A DNA stretch of 54,580 bases from Flavobacteriales bacterium UBA5933 (GTDB taxonomy: Bacteria; Bacteroidota; Bacteroidia; Flavobacteriales; Weeksellaceae), in NCBI GenBank assembly GCA_002430925.1, contig DJDD01000067.1, positions 1-54,580 of the forward strand, in the 5' to 3' direction. A program made the translations under genes and the position numbers. Below the pieces are notes generated by a model, which did no database searches, was not told the DNA's origin, and worked only from the letters and a program-made list of their open reading frames with translations. Positions 9,899 through 19,502 of the stretch are shown in pieces; the first letter of the stretch is position 1; each line of letters begins with the position of its first letter.

Positions 9899-9934
9899 AG
9901 CACTTTTCAATGGAAATTTTGGAAAGTGCTTTTA
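9899..9934 (+). terminator. Terminator behind the HU/small-protein unit
   Basis: Inverted repeat AGCACTTTTC / GGAAAGTGCT followed by TTTT, 42 nt after the small-protein stop and 25 nt before the rng start. It probably attenuates or separates transcription into rng. Confidence 0.7.
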
Positions 9935-9959
9935 TCATTTTTAAAAACATAATTTTTTG

Positions 9960-11531
9960 ATGAGTAAAGAATTAGTGATTTCAGCCTTAGCTGATCAAGT
10001 ACGCATCGCAGTTTTAGATGAAGGTCGCTTGATGGAGTTCCATCAAGATACTGCAAATGATGGCTTTGCAGTTGGCGATATTTACTTGGGTAAAATCAAA
10101 AAATTAGCTCCTAGTTTAAATGCAAGTTTTGTTGACATAGGTTATTCGAAAGATGCATTTTTACATTATCATGATTTAGGACCACAAATACGTTCCTCTA
10201 ATACTTACAATAAAATTGTAGCTAGTGGAAAGTATAAAACTGAGAAGTTGAAAAACTTTCGAATGGAAGAACCGATTGACAAGGATGGACAAATTACTGA
10301 AATCTTTGCTCCTGGTGATTCTGTTTTGGTTCAAATCACAAAAGAACCAATCCATACAAAAGGACCAAGAATTACGTCTGAAATTTCTATTGCTGGTCGT
10401 TATTTGGTTTTAGTCCCGTTTTCGGCACGTGTTTCAATCTCGCAAAAGATTAAACAAAAGCCAGAAAGAGATCGCTTAATTAAAATTTTAGATGGATTAA
10501 CTCCAGAAGGCTTTGGAGTCATCATTAGAACAGTAGCAGAAAACAAAAATGCTGAAGAATTACAAGCTGACTTGGCTTATTTATTAAATAAATGGACACA
10601 AGTTTTTAAGAATCTTCAAAAAAAGAAAGCTCCTGCTAAAATTTTAAGTGAAATGGATAGAGCTTCTTCCATTTTAAGAGATAATTTTAATGATGATTTT
10701 ATTAAAATTTCTGTTGATGATGCTGAATTAGCTGACGAAATGCGCGAGTATTTGGAAGTTATTGCACCAGATAAAGTTAATCTGGTCAAAGAATATGAAG
10801 ATCCATTTGTTCCTATTTTTGAAAAGTTTAATGTCGAAAGACAAATTAAACAAGCTTTTGGTAAAACGGTTACTATTCCTCAATCTAAAGGTGCATACCT
10901 TGTGATTGAACATACTGAAGCATTACACGTTATTGATGTGAATTCTGGTAATATTTCTAGAAATTCTAAAAATCAGGAAGATTCTGCTTTTGCAGTAAAC
11001 AAAATTGCAGCTTCTGAGATTGCTCGTCAATTACGTTTGCGAGATATGGGAGGAATTGTTGTGGTCGACTTTATTGATATGACTGGTGTTGAACATAAGA
11101 AAGAATTGTTTGAGCACCTAAGAGCTGAAATGTCGAAAGACAAGGCAAAGCATAAAATTTTGCCACCAAGTAAATTCGGATTAATTCAGATTACAAGACA
11201 GCGTGTTCGCCCAGAAGTGAACTTTGTTACAACTGAAGAAAATCCTAACCAAGATTCGAATGAAATTGAAGCACCAATCGTTACAATTGATAAAATTGAA
11301 CAAGTGCTCTTGAATATCCTAGATAGAAAAGATAAAGATTTACGAAAAATGTCGTTACATGTACATCCTTTCGTTGCTTCTTATTTACAACATGGATTAC
11401 CAAGCATTCAGATGAAATGGTTTTTTAAGCATAAAAAGTGGATAAAGATTGTTCCGAGAGATGCGTATAAATACTTACAATTTAATTTCTTGGATAAAGA
11501 TCATAATACACTTTACAACGAGTCAAACTAA
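9960..11531 (+). CDS. rng: Ribonuclease G/E family endoribonuclease
   Basis: A single-strand endoribonuclease for rRNA maturation and mRNA decay. At 523 residues it has the RNase G/E catalytic core without the long RNase E scaffold tail. The S1 domain begins near residue 35 (GDIYLGKIKKLAPSLNASF). The metal-binding aspartates lie in HVIDVNSGN and VVVDFIDM (roughly residues 320-370), and the C-terminal part keeps the small-domain region (KFGLIQITRQRVRPEV). No Zn-link CxxC is evident. The ATG at 9960 is preferred over the TTG at 9957, which would only add one Met. A strong terminator follows. Confidence 0.93.
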   Translation: MSKELVISALADQVRIAVLDEGRLMEFHQDTANDGFAVGDIYLGKIKKLAPSLNASFVDIGYSKDAFLHYHDLGPQIRSSNTYNKIVASGKYKTEKLKNFRMEEPIDKDGQITEIFAPGDSVLVQITKEPIHTKGPRITSEISIAGRYLVLVPFSARVSISQKIKQKPERDRLIKILDGLTPEGFGVIIRTVAENKNAEELQADLAYLLNKWTQVFKNLQKKKAPAKILSEMDRASSILRDNFNDDFIKISVDDAELADEMREYLEVIAPDKVNLVKEYEDPFVPIFEKFNVERQIKQAFGKTVTIPQSKGAYLVIEHTEALHVIDVNSGNISRNSKNQEDSAFAVNKIAASEIARQLRLRDMGGIVVVDFIDMTGVEHKKELFEHLRAEMSKDKAKHKILPPSKFGLIQITRQRVRPEVNFVTTEENPNQDSNEIEAPIVTIDKIEQVLLNILDRKDKDLRKMSLHVHPFVASYLQHGLPSIQMKWFFKHKKWIKIVPRDAYKYLQFNFLDKDHNTLYNESN

Positions 11532-11571
11532 AAAAAAGGTTATTTTCTGATAGAAAATAACCTTTTTTTAT
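11531..11571 (+). terminator. Terminator of rng
   Basis: A long near-perfect inverted repeat (AAAAAAAGGTTATTTTCT / AGAAAATAACCTTTTTTT, loop GAT) starts at the rng stop codon and ends in a T-run. It is immediately followed by dispersed repeat copy 1. Confidence 0.9.
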
Positions 11572-11583
11572 TTTATACATCGC

Positions 11584-11677
11584 TTTGCAATAGCGATAGA
11601 AGCGGAAATCCTTTTATAAAAATTTATTTTTTTATAAAAGATTGGGAGCGAGATAGCGCGTCCCGTAGGGATTGCCC
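11584..11677 (+). repeat. Dispersed structured repeat, copy 1 (short form, 94 bp)
   Basis: One of four related elements in the window. The 5' end reads TTTGCAATAGCGATAGAAG then GGAAATCC; the 3' end reads GCGCGTCCCGTAGGG followed by ATTGCCC. Between them a perfect 12-bp inverted repeat, CTTTTATAAAAA (11611-11622) and TTTTTATAAAAG (11629-11640), forms the central hairpin. This copy lacks the internal module shared by the other three. It lies between convergent genes (rng and the hydrolase-like gene) behind the rng terminator. No ORF. Confidence 0.85.
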
Positions 11678-11692
11678 TAATTTTTATTTGAG

Positions 11693-12931
11693 TTATACTG
11701 CTTTTTTATAAAATTCTTTGGCTGATGTAATAAACTGATTAAATGCCTTTGTTACGTCGTTTTCATTTTTTACAGTTAGGGGAAATGGCACCATGTGAGA
11801 ATAATCAAAATCATGATCGACAATTTCTACATCAATTTCTATTTTTCTATATCCTCCTTGTAACGTGTTTAGTGCTTCTATGGGCGGAGCAACTTCATCT
11901 TTCTCTAATACATAAGTTTTTATTTGATGCTGAAGTTCGGCAAAGCGAGACTCTCTTTCTTTTTGAAAATAGTTGTAACGCAACATCATTTTGAACCAAC
12001 TTTCTTCTTTGTGAAGGGCTGGATTTTGAAAGTGCCCTAATCGTTTATCATTTTTGAAATCTGTACTTAATAGTTCTGCAAAAACTGTTTGCATTTTTAT
12101 GGCTGCTCTAGAATCCATGATATATTTGGAAATAGGGAACATTCTATCTATTGTCATTCCTCCACAAAAACAGAATAATTTTGAGTTTGAAAAAATTCCT
12201 TTTGGATTAGCCATCATCAGGATAATTGATAAAAATGAACCAATGGAATAACCAAAAAGATCTATCGTTGCTGTTTTATTTAGTGTATCTATTTTTCCTT
12301 TTTTGATGTGATAAATCAATTTTATGGTATCTGAATAGGTTTGGAAACCTGACCAGAATATACGTTGCGGATGAGCCTCTAATCGTGCGCTAATTGCTGC
12401 ATTTACATACGAAGAGTCGGTATTATCTCTATTATTTTTTATTCTATTTTTAGATACTTCTATCATTTTACGACGATCACTCCATGAATCTTCTGCTCTG
12501 TTCATGTGGAAAGCAATTGGGAAAAGTATTACTGCTTTATTTGTTTGCTGAGCTATCTCGTAGGCCCATGGTAGGTATTTATCCCATTTCTTTTCATTAA
12601 GTCCATGAAATAGGATTATCGCACCGTCAGATTTATATTGATCTAATCTTTGGACTATATAATAATCAAAAATTTTATTGCATTCTATATCATAATCCAA
12701 AATATCAACATCTGTATTTCCTGATATATCATTTATTACATCGCTTTCCCTGAAATGAATATCGTGTTTTGGACAACTTAAATGCGCAGAACCATTTAAT
12801 AAATCTTCTGCTGCGTTTAATGAGGTTGATTGATGTTTGGTAATTCGTAAATTAAGATCTACAATTTCAGAAGAATTTTGATTGAAATCAAAAGCTTCTT
12901 TTAATTTTTGATATAGTTCGTTGTACTGCAT
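11693..12931 (-). CDS. Alpha/beta-hydrolase-fold protein (DUF6051-like)
   Basis: Probably a soluble serine hydrolase of unknown substrate; 412 residues without a signal peptide. Two hallmarks of the fold are seen: an oxyanion-loop strand AIILFHGLNE near residue 115 and a nucleophile elbow LFGYSIGSFL (G-x-S-x-G) near residue 230. The acid and histidine could be in VLEKDEVAPP and IVDHDFDYSHMVPFPL near the C-terminus. An N-terminal region of about 90 residues, rich in charged and His/Cys residues, precedes the fold. I associate it with DUF6051 from memory only. It stands alone between dispersed repeat copy 1 and the DUF4254 gene. Confidence 0.75.
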   Translation of the reverse strand: MQYNELYQKLKEAFDFNQNSSEIVDLNLRITKHQSTSLNAAEDLLNGSAHLSCPKHDIHFRESDVINDISGNTDVDILDYDIECNKIFDYYIVQRLDQYKSDGAIILFHGLNEKKWDKYLPWAYEIAQQTNKAVILFPIAFHMNRAEDSWSDRRKMIEVSKNRIKNNRDNTDSSYVNAAISARLEAHPQRIFWSGFQTYSDTIKLIYHIKKGKIDTLNKTATIDLFGYSIGSFLSIILMMANPKGIFSNSKLFCFCGGMTIDRMFPISKYIMDSRAAIKMQTVFAELLSTDFKNDKRLGHFQNPALHKEESWFKMMLRYNYFQKERESRFAELQHQIKTYVLEKDEVAPPIEALNTLQGGYRKIEIDVEIVDHDFDYSHMVPFPLTVKNENDVTKAFNQFITSAKEFYKKAV

Positions 12932-13050
12932 CGCTTATGATTTTTATGAATTTAAATGTACTTATAATAATATATTTTAATAAGCTATTTAGTACTATAT
13001 AACGAAATATTGAGATTTTAATTTTTTATTTAACATTATTTTATAACATG

Positions 13051-13082
13051 AAAAAACTCATCTTTGTGAGATGAGTTTTTTA
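13051..13082 (-). terminator. Bidirectional terminator after the DUF4254 gene
   Basis: AAAAAACTCATCT and AGATGAGTTTTTT pair perfectly over 13 bp with a 5-nt loop. On the minus strand it lies 24 nt after the DUF4254 stop and ends the envelope operon. Confidence 0.85.
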
Positions 13083-13105
13083 TATAATTCTATTTTAAAT
13101 AGCAT

Positions 13106-13717
13106 TTATTTTTTGTTTGCATACAATACAGGATTTAAGTCCTCATCGTTATACATTTTCATTTGTTTATATACTTTCATGTATTTATTACCAGCTTCAA
13201 AATCAGCTAACAATTCTTCTATTGCAATCGATAAATCTTGATGTTGTTGATTCAAGATATCTAATTTTGCTTGACAAGCAGCTTTATGCTCTGCTGTTGC
13301 ATCTTCTCTTTCTGCTTCTTGTTTCATATGAAACACTTTTAATGATAAAATAGAGAAGCGATCTACAGCCCAAGCAGGAGATTCTGTATTATACGTAGCG
13401 TTATCTTTTACTTCAACATTAGAATATTGTTGTAAAAACCAGCTATCTACATATTCTACCATGTCTGTACGTTCTTGGTTTGATTTATCAATCCAACGCT
13501 TTAAACTTAATGCTTCTACAGGATCAATTTGTGGATCACGAATAATATCTTCTAAATGCCACTGAACGGTATCAATCCAATTTTTTTTGTACAATAAATG
13601 AGCGATTAAATCATCTTCGCTATATGGATTTTCAATTTGACGATTAACATCATCATATTTATGATAATCGTTGATACTTTGATTAAAAATTGACCAAGCT
13701 TTGTCTGTAAATTTCAT
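13106..13717 (-). CDS. DUF4254 domain-containing protein
   Basis: A conserved 203-residue protein of unknown function found mainly in Bacteroidota. It is predicted all-helical and charged, with no signal peptide. The characteristic features are NDYHKYDD near the N-terminus, LLYKKNWIDTVQWHLED, and IDPVEALSLKRWIDKSNQERT followed by the segment SPAWAVDRFSILSLK. It lies 91 bp after tatA at the end of the envelope operon; an intervening hairpin (13740-13785) suggests partly separate transcription. In other members, as I recall, it often adjoins a heptosyltransferase gene, which is not the case here. Confidence 0.85.
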   Translation of the reverse strand: MKFTDKAWSIFNQSINDYHKYDDVNRQIENPYSEDDLIAHLLYKKNWIDTVQWHLEDIIRDPQIDPVEALSLKRWIDKSNQERTDMVEYVDSWFLQQYSNVEVKDNATYNTESPAWAVDRFSILSLKVFHMKQEAEREDATAEHKAACQAKLDILNQQHQDLSIAIEELLADFEAGNKYMKVYKQMKMYNDEDLNPVLYANKK

Positions 13718-13741
13718 CTTTGATGTTTATTTTATATAATA

Positions 13742-13788
13742 AAAGCATTGTAATTAAACCAAAAAAATTTAAATACAATGCTTTTTTA
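13742..13788 (-). terminator. Terminator or attenuator after tatA
   Basis: AAAGCATTGTA and TACAATGCTTTTTT form an 11-bp stem around a loop of about 20 nt. It lies just after the tatA stop on the minus strand and before the DUF4254 start. Confidence 0.7.
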
Positions 13789-13808
13789 TTTAATTAAAAA
13801 TATTTTTT

Positions 13809-13985
13809 TTAATTATCCTTTTTCTCAGAAGTATTCTCTTCTGGTTTGTTATCTTCGCGAGTTGCTTTCTTAAATTCATTTAATCCAGAACCTAATCCAC
13901 GCATTAATTCAGGAATCTTTTTACCCCCAAATAATAGTAAAACAAATAATAATATTACTATCCACTCTTTACCTCCTAATCCCAT
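13809..13985 (-). CDS. tatA: Twin-arginine translocase subunit TatA
   Basis: A pore-forming subunit of the Tat system, which exports folded proteins across the inner membrane. ATG at 13985 opens a 58-codon frame: [20 protein letters not shown] is one transmembrane helix, followed by [20 protein letters not shown], the hallmark FGxxKxPE hinge and amphipathic helix, and a charged tail. The length is normal for TatA/E. tatC is not in the window. It lies 37 bp after the EnvC-like gene on the same strand. Confidence 0.93.
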   Translation of the reverse strand: MGLGGKEWIVILLFVLLLFGGKKIPELMRGLGSGLNEFKKATREDNKPEENTSEKKDN

Positions 13986-14022
13986 ACTGAATTGATTTTA
14001 ATACAAATATATAAATTATTTA

Positions 14023-15690
14023 TTACATTCCTGCAACCCAAAGTGCAGGATTTTGTTTTGTTGTTCCACTCCAAACTTGGAAATTCATAATCGTTTCTCC
14101 ATCTGCACTTGTATAAACAGTACCTAGAGATTGTCCTCTTTTTACAACATCATCTTTAGAAACTTCTACGTTTGATAGATTTGTATAAACTGAATAATAA
14201 GAACCATGTCTTACTAATACCGATTTATTACCTCCAGGAATTGCTATTACTCCTTGAACAGTCCCTTCATATATTGCTCGTGCATGAGCTCCTTTATATG
14301 TAGAAATGTCTACACCACTATTTACAGTAGTAATATTAGATAATATTGGATGTGAATTTGATCCAAATTGACTAACTACAGTTCCACGATCTACTGGCCA
14401 AGGTAAACGACCTTTATTCGCTGAAAACTCTCCTGAAATTCCTTCAGAATCTGGTCTTTCAGCATATGTTTGTGATGGTTTTACAGCATCTACTTTTACG
14501 ACTCTTTCCTTTTCAGGAACTTTAGTTACAACTTTTTGTTCTGCTTCTATTTTTGCACGTCTTTCTGCTTCTGCTTTAGCCGCTGCTATTTTCTTAGCAT
14601 CTTCTTCTTTTTTCGCTTTCAGTCTAGCATCTTCTTCTGCTTTTCTTTGCGCTATAATTCGTTGTCTTTCTGCTTCTGCTTCGCGTTCTAATTGCTCAAA
14701 TTTGGCTATCTCTGTTTTTGCTGTTGTTACAAAACTACCGTTTGGATTTTTAGCTAAATAATTTTGATAAGCTTGTTTTGTATGAGTAGAACGTGCAACA
14801 TTCCATGCTTTTGCATCATTTTCTATTCTTACAATTGCTGATCTAGCTGATTTAGCATAATCACCTTTAGGATTTGTTCTTAGATAATCATTATATGCAG
14901 CAATGGTATTTCCTCTCTTAGCTTCATTCCAATCTTTAAGATCTTTTTCAGCTCTAATTTTAGCTTGACGAATTTCTTCTTCAATTATTGCTTTAATTTG
15001 AGAATCTATTTGACGTTGCTGAGCTTCTTTTTTATTAATTTCAGCAACAATAACGCCTTCATTTTTACGGAATTCTTCTACAGCTTGTTCTTTTACTCCT
15101 TTTTCTTTTTGAAGGTTTTGACTGAATTGAGTTTGCTGAGATAAGACTTTTACCTTTTCGTCTTTAGCTCTTTCCTTTTGCTCTCTTTTCGCTTTAATAT
15201 CTGTTTGCTTATCAATAATATCATTTGCTTGACCTAATTGAAAAGCAGAGTATTTTTCTAAATATTTTATACGACGATATGCTTCTCCTAAACTTTTAGA
15301 AGACAACACAAAAAGAAGTTTATTTTCTACAGATTTATTTTTGTATGCTCTTATTAAAACTTGTTGATAATCTTTTTTAAGAACAACTAATTCTCTTGAA
15401 AGTTTATTTATCTCTAACTGAGTTAAATAAATTTCATCTTCAATAAAACGTTTTTCTTTCGTTAAGTTGTTGACTAATTTTGTTTGAACTTGTATCTTTT
15501 TCGTTAAGTTCTGAACATATTCTACATTTAACTTAGAATTTTTCTTATTTACTTCTAGCTGTTTGTTTAAAGTAATTATTTCTTTTTTAAGTTGTGCATT
15601 TTGTTTTTGTAAGTTCGCTTTATTGTAAGGAACTTGTGCAAACATTGATATAGACAACGTTAAAAGTACAGTTGATAAAACAAACCTCAT
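14023..15690 (-). CDS. EnvC-like murein hydrolase activator with degenerate LytM domain
   Basis: A predicted periplasmic coiled-coil protein likely to regulate cell-wall amidases at division. It has a signal peptide (about 1-19), a long coiled coil (about 20-250), two tandem repeats of about 38 residues (253-290 and 295-332, pattern W-x2-A-x6-AY-x2-YL-x2-NP-x-G), an Ala/Lys/Glu-rich helix (335-390) and a C-terminal M23/LytM fold (about 428-555). The zinc ligands of active M23 enzymes are missing: HxxxD is N457-S-G-V-D461, the YxHL histidine is N504 and HxH is I534-M-N536. That points to an activator of the EnvC/NlpD kind, not a peptidase. Start and stop overlap the DUF4292 gene by one base (TAATG). 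Confidence 0.85.
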   Translation of the reverse strand: MRFVLSTVLLTLSISMFAQVPYNKANLQKQNAQLKKEIITLNKQLEVNKKNSKLNVEYVQNLTKKIQVQTKLVNNLTKEKRFIEDEIYLTQLEINKLSRELVVLKKDYQQVLIRAYKNKSVENKLLFVLSSKSLGEAYRRIKYLEKYSAFQLGQANDIIDKQTDIKAKREQKERAKDEKVKVLSQQTQFSQNLQKEKGVKEQAVEEFRKNEGVIVAEINKKEAQQRQIDSQIKAIIEEEIRQAKIRAEKDLKDWNEAKRGNTIAAYNDYLRTNPKGDYAKSARSAIVRIENDAKAWNVARSTHTKQAYQNYLAKNPNGSFVTTAKTEIAKFEQLEREAEAERQRIIAQRKAEEDARLKAKKEEDAKKIAAAKAEAERRAKIEAEQKVVTKVPEKERVVKVDAVKPSQTYAERPDSEGISGEFSANKGRLPWPVDRGTVVSQFGSNSHPILSNITTVNSGVDISTYKGAHARAIYEGTVQGVIAIPGGNKSVLVRHGSYYSVYTNLSNVEVSKDDVVKRGQSLGTVYTSADGETIMNFQVWSGTTKQNPALWVAGM

Positions 15691-16490
15691 TATTTTATAT
15701 CTTTTTTCTTATACCCTGCTGGAATTGAGTATGGTGTATTCATTTCTTGAAATGTAAAACTATTATATTCCAAGTCGATTTGACGCGTTTTTTTATCTTT
15801 TATAATAATTTTAACATTTTTTGGAAATTCTTCATCTCCTGCTTTTACCCAATTACTATAATTAATATCAACCTCCATTTTTCTTTTTGGATCTTTTAAA
15901 TGAGCTTCAGCTAAACGAAATCCATTATCAAAAATATATGTTTGTATATATTCACCTTCCTTCGGAGATGTTTCTATAGATTGATTGTTATTATTTACTA
16001 TTGTATACTGATTATTAGCAAAACTCGCTGTGTAATCTTTTGAATTAAGATCCACAAAAACTTTTCCTAATAATAAGTTTTGTAATTTTTGATAATCAAT
16101 AAAATCAACTTTTAATAACTTGTTTGCTAAAGAAAAGTCACCTTCATAATAAGTTCCTCCAAGTTTTTCGTATGCTGTAAACCCTGTTGGAGTAATTAAA
16201 GCTCTTGCGCCCGTTATTCCAAATTTAGTAGCATTAACCCATATTTTTTGTCCATTTTTCACAACAATTGTAGCATTAATATCACCAGATAAATCTTCAA
16301 TATTTGCGGTCAATTTAGACTTTATTGTTAAATCTTTAAAGGATGATTTTTTACTTAATGTTTGTTGAATAATTTTTGTTGAAGCAGAAATTGTTTCAAC
16401 ATTCTTATCATCTACTTTTGTTACTTTTTGTGTTTTACAAGCTGTAATTAACACAGCAAGACAAAAAATATAGGTTAATTTTTTTATCAT
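15690..16490 (-). CDS. DUF4292 lipoprotein (LolB/outer-membrane biogenesis-like)
   Basis: A 266-residue lipoprotein: signal MIKKLTYIFCLAVLITAC with the lipidated cysteine at residue 18, then a beta-rich body. Segments such as SSFKDLTIKSKLTANIEDL, GDINATIVVKNGQKIWV and PSKEG-type turns match my memory of DUF4292, a Bacteroidota family with a fold resembling LolA/LolB lipid carriers. The job is therefore probably in outer-membrane lipoprotein or lipid handling, by inference. It sits 5 bp after the nucleotidyltransferase gene and is translationally coupled to the EnvC-like gene. Confidence 0.85.
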   Translation of the reverse strand: MIKKLTYIFCLAVLITACKTQKVTKVDDKNVETISASTKIIQQTLSKKSSFKDLTIKSKLTANIEDLSGDINATIVVKNGQKIWVNATKFGITGARALITPTGFTAYEKLGGTYYEGDFSLANKLLKVDFIDYQKLQNLLLGKVFVDLNSKDYTASFANNQYTIVNNNNQSIETSPKEGEYIQTYIFDNGFRLAEAHLKDPKRKMEVDINYSNWVKAGDEEFPKNVKIIIKDKKTRQIDLEYNSFTFQEMNTPYSIPAGYKKKDIK

Positions 16491-16495
16491 AATTA

Positions 16496-17518
16496 TTATG
16501 CTTCGTGAGATTTGAAGTCTAATTCTGAATAATCTCCTAAACTGATGCTACGAGAAACACCGTAATATTTAGCATGATTACCAATCATTGTTTCCGTTAA
16601 ATTTGCATTACAAATTTTAGAATTTTCTTGAATTAAACTATTATCTATGTTTGAATTTTCAACAATTGTTCCATTTCCTAAAGAAACAAATGGACCTATT
16701 TTAGAATTTTTTATAACAACATTTTCACCAATAAAACATGGTTCAATAATCAATGAATTATCAATTTTTGCTGAACTTGTTACAGTTTGAAATTCTTCTT
16801 TATCAAGATTAAGAACTCTTGTATTTGTCTCTACTGTTACAGCTTTGTTTCCACAGTCCATCCATTCATCTACCTTACCTAATGTAAATTTATCACCAGC
16901 TGCACGCATATTTTCTAATGCATCTGTTAATTGATATTCACCACCTTTTTGAATATCATTTTCTAATAAATATTCAATTTCTTTGTATAATTTTTGTCCA
17001 TCACGGAAAAAATAAATTCCAATAATAGCTAAATCAGAAACAAATTCTTTTGGTTTTTCAACAAAATCAGAAATAACATTATTGTCATCTAATTTTACAA
17101 CCCCAAAAGCTGAAGGATTATCTACTTGTTTTACCCAAACAACTCCATCAGATTCCATATCTAATTTAAAATCTGCACGAAATAATGTATCCGCATAAGC
17201 AACAACCACTGGACCATCTAAAGCTTCTTTTGCCATCCAAATAGAATGTGCCGTACCAAGAGGTTCTAATTGATGACAAATAGTTCCTTTTGCTCCTAAT
17301 TTTTCTGCAATGGCAATTAAATCAGCTTCAACCTCAGCTCCAAAATCTCCGATTACAAAAGCGATTTCATCAATTGGTTCCGAACTTACTTTTGCTATAT
17401 CTTCTACCAAACGATGAACGATTGGTTTACCTGCGATAGGAATTAATGGTTTTGGTGTAGTTAGAGTATGAGGGCGTAAACGTGAACCACGTCCTGCCAT
17501 TGGAATAATTACTTTCAT
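16496..17518 (-). CDS. Sugar-1-phosphate nucleotidyltransferase
   Basis: Activates a sugar phosphate to an NDP-sugar for envelope polysaccharide synthesis; sugar and base cannot be read from the sequence. The catalytic signature GRGSRLRPHTLTTPKPLIPI lies at about residues 9-28, with KPIVHRLVEDI next and the acceptor-side motif FVEKPKEF near residue 150. The C-terminal 90 residues show imperfect hexapeptide (left-handed beta-helix) repeats: IGENVVIKNSKIGPFVSLGN. At 340 residues it is of the bacterial RmlA/GlmU-like architecture. It is 27 bp after dut and 5 bp before the DUF4292 gene. Confidence 0.88.
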   Translation of the reverse strand: MKVIIPMAGRGSRLRPHTLTTPKPLIPIAGKPIVHRLVEDIAKVSSEPIDEIAFVIGDFGAEVEADLIAIAEKLGAKGTICHQLEPLGTAHSIWMAKEALDGPVVVAYADTLFRADFKLDMESDGVVWVKQVDNPSAFGVVKLDDNNVISDFVEKPKEFVSDLAIIGIYFFRDGQKLYKEIEYLLENDIQKGGEYQLTDALENMRAAGDKFTLGKVDEWMDCGNKAVTVETNTRVLNLDKEEFQTVTSSAKIDNSLIIEPCFIGENVVIKNSKIGPFVSLGNGTIVENSNIDNSLIQENSKICNANLTETMIGNHAKYYGVSRSISLGDYSELDFKSHEA

Positions 17519-17545
17519 TTTGTTTATATTGTATAATCTAGGCTT

Positions 17546-17980
17546 TTAGTTTTTTCCTGTACTTCCGAAACCTCCTGTTCCACGCTCAGTTTCATTTAAA
17601 TTATCAGCTTCTTGCCATTCGATTGTTTCGTGCTTAGCAATCACTAATTGTGCGATACGTTCACCATCGTTAATTGTAAAAGGTTCATTAGATACATTTG
17701 CTAAAATAACGCCTATTTCTCCTCTATAATCTGCATCAATTGTACCAGGTGAGTTAAGACAAGTTAAACCATGTTTAAGAGCCATTCCACTTCTTGGACG
17801 AACTTGCGCTTCATATCCTGCTGGTAACTCAATACTAAGTCCTGTTGGAATTAATCTTCTTTCTAAAGGTTTTAATTCTATCGGAGCATCAATATTTGCT
17901 GTTAAATCCATTCCAGCAGATAATGCTGTTTTATATTCTGGTAATGCGTGTTTCGAAGTATTTATAACTTTTACTTTCAT
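17546..17980 (-). CDS. dut: dUTP diphosphatase
   Basis: Hydrolyses dUTP to dUMP and pyrophosphate, keeping uracil out of DNA and feeding dTMP synthesis. The five trimeric-dUTPase motifs are in order: [34 protein letters not shown] (catalytic Asp and Tyr), ERIAQLVI and [10 protein letters not shown] at the C-terminus. The 144-residue length is typical. It lies 4 bp after the flippase gene. Confidence 0.97.
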   Translation of the reverse strand: MKVKVINTSKHALPEYKTALSAGMDLTANIDAPIELKPLERRLIPTGLSIELPAGYEAQVRPRSGMALKHGLTCLNSPGTIDADYRGEIGVILANVSNEPFTINDGERIAQLVIAKHETIEWQEADNLNETERGTGGFGSTGKN

Positions 17981-17984
17981 TATT

Positions 17985-19409
17985 TTATTTTCTTATTTTT
18001 TTTAATATATTACGTTCTGCAAATGCAATAAAAGCCGCATAAACTATTAATAAACAATTTCCTATAATCAAATTAGAATTGAATAAATAATAATTTGAAC
18101 AACCAAAAGCAATTGCAATAAACATATAAAATACTATTTTATTTACTTTATATGGAATTGGGTATACTTTCTGTCCCCAAATGTACGAAATCACCATCAT
18201 TACTCCATACGCTAACAATGTTGTCCATGCAGAAACCATAAATCCGTATTTAGGTAACAACAAAACATTTAAAATTATTGTGATTGCACCTCCTGTTAAT
18301 GAAATTATTGTACCAATATTTGTTCTATCAGTTACTTTGTACCATGTAGAAAGATTATAATATATTCCAAAAAATAGGTTTGCAATTAAAATGATTGGAA
18401 CAATATCTAATGCAATCCAATAGGATGAATCTGGAATAAATATTTTCTTAACCCAATTAATATTAGCTAAAATACCTAAAATAACAATATTACATATAAT
18501 ACTAAAGAAGAATAAAATATTTGCATAAGTTTGTTTAGCATCTCCTTTTTTAGCAACTTTAAAAAAGAAGGGTTCTATTCCCATTCTGTAAGCTGTAACA
18601 AAAAGAGTCATCAAAGCAGCTAATTTATAGCAAGCCGAATATGAACCTGCATCTGCTGGATCAATTAGTTTTCGTTGAACTAACTTATCAAAATTTTCAT
18701 TTAATATAAATCCTAAACCTGCAATCATGATTGGATAACCGTATAAAAACATTTTTTTAAATAATGCTTTATCAAACTTAAATTGTACATGACGAATTAC
18801 TCCAAATAATAATATCATTCCTAATATACTAGCTGTTAAGTTTGCTACAAAAGGATAAGATATTGTATTGTCTAACCCTAAATCTGCTAAAAAATCTCTA
18901 GAAACATAATACAATAAAACAAGTGTAAAAACTGCTTGGAAAACATTTTGAAAAACTTTTATAGCTGAATAAAGAATTGGTCGACCTTTAAAACGTAGAA
19001 CTGCATATGGTATAATACATACTGTATCAAAGAAAGCAATCCATCCAAACCACAATAAATACTCTGGATGAGTACTATAATTAGAATATTCTGCAAGTGG
19101 TTTTAGAAAAGTATATAATAAAATTAGCATGGCTGAAGATGTCATTACCATAAACCAAAAAGATGTGTTAAGAACTTTTTGATACAAACCCTCTTCTGTA
19201 GCATATCTAAAAAAAGCTGTTTCGAATCCAAAACTTAGAATAACGTTGAGAAAAGATGCGGCAGCATAAAGTTGAGAAAACATTGCAAAATCAGTATTTG
19301 CAGATTGTTTTATAATAAAATAATTTAATAACAGAATAATCAATCGAGGTAAGATTGATCCTATTCCATAAATAATTGTCTCGCTAAATAACTTTTTATA
19401 CAATGTCAA
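17985..19409 (-). CDS. Oligosaccharide flippase family protein (Wzx/MurJ-like)
   Basis: A polytopic inner-membrane protein predicted to flip lipid-linked glycans. It has about 14 hydrophobic helices over 474 residues. The N-terminus ([23 protein letters not shown]) and the cluster [17 protein letters not shown] near residue 245 are typical of polysaccharide flippases of the MOP superfamily. It heads the run flippase-dut-nucleotidyltransferase-DUF4292-EnvC-TatA-DUF4254, a frequent Bacteroidota arrangement. Its glycan could be O-antigen, capsule or lipid II; the sequence does not decide. Confidence 0.87.
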   Translation of the reverse strand: MTLYKKLFSETIIYGIGSILPRLIILLLNYFIIKQSANTDFAMFSQLYAAASFLNVILSFGFETAFFRYATEEGLYQKVLNTSFWFMVMTSSAMLILLYTFLKPLAEYSNYSTHPEYLLWFGWIAFFDTVCIIPYAVLRFKGRPILYSAIKVFQNVFQAVFTLVLLYYVSRDFLADLGLDNTISYPFVANLTASILGMILLFGVIRHVQFKFDKALFKKMFLYGYPIMIAGLGFILNENFDKLVQRKLIDPADAGSYSACYKLAALMTLFVTAYRMGIEPFFFKVAKKGDAKQTYANILFFFSIICNIVILGILANINWVKKIFIPDSSYWIALDIVPIILIANLFFGIYYNLSTWYKVTDRTNIGTIISLTGGAITIILNVLLLPKYGFMVSAWTTLLAYGVMMVISYIWGQKVYPIPYKVNKIVFYMFIAIAFGCSNYYLFNSNLIIGNCLLIVYAAFIAFAERNILKKIRK

Positions 19410-19471
19410 TAATTTTTTACAAAATTCAACTTCTTTTCTTTAAATACAAAATACCTAAGCTACAAATTAAT

Positions 19472-19479
19472 TAACTTTG
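19472..19479 (+). promoter_or_regulatory. -7 box of gpsA (TAACTTTG)
   Basis: TAACTTTG fits TAnnTTTG perfectly and ends 23 nt before the gpsA ATG at 19503. No well-spaced -33 TTG was found. Confidence 0.65.
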
Positions 19480-19502
19480 TTTCAACATTAAATTATAAGC
19501 TA

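Noticed and set aside
9578..9903. Two overlapping minus-strand reading frames of about 80 residues opposite the HU gene and the small basic protein
   Set aside because: They are Phe/Cys/Arg-rich shadows of the lysine-rich codons on the plus strand, have no motif, and overlap two better genes and a terminator.
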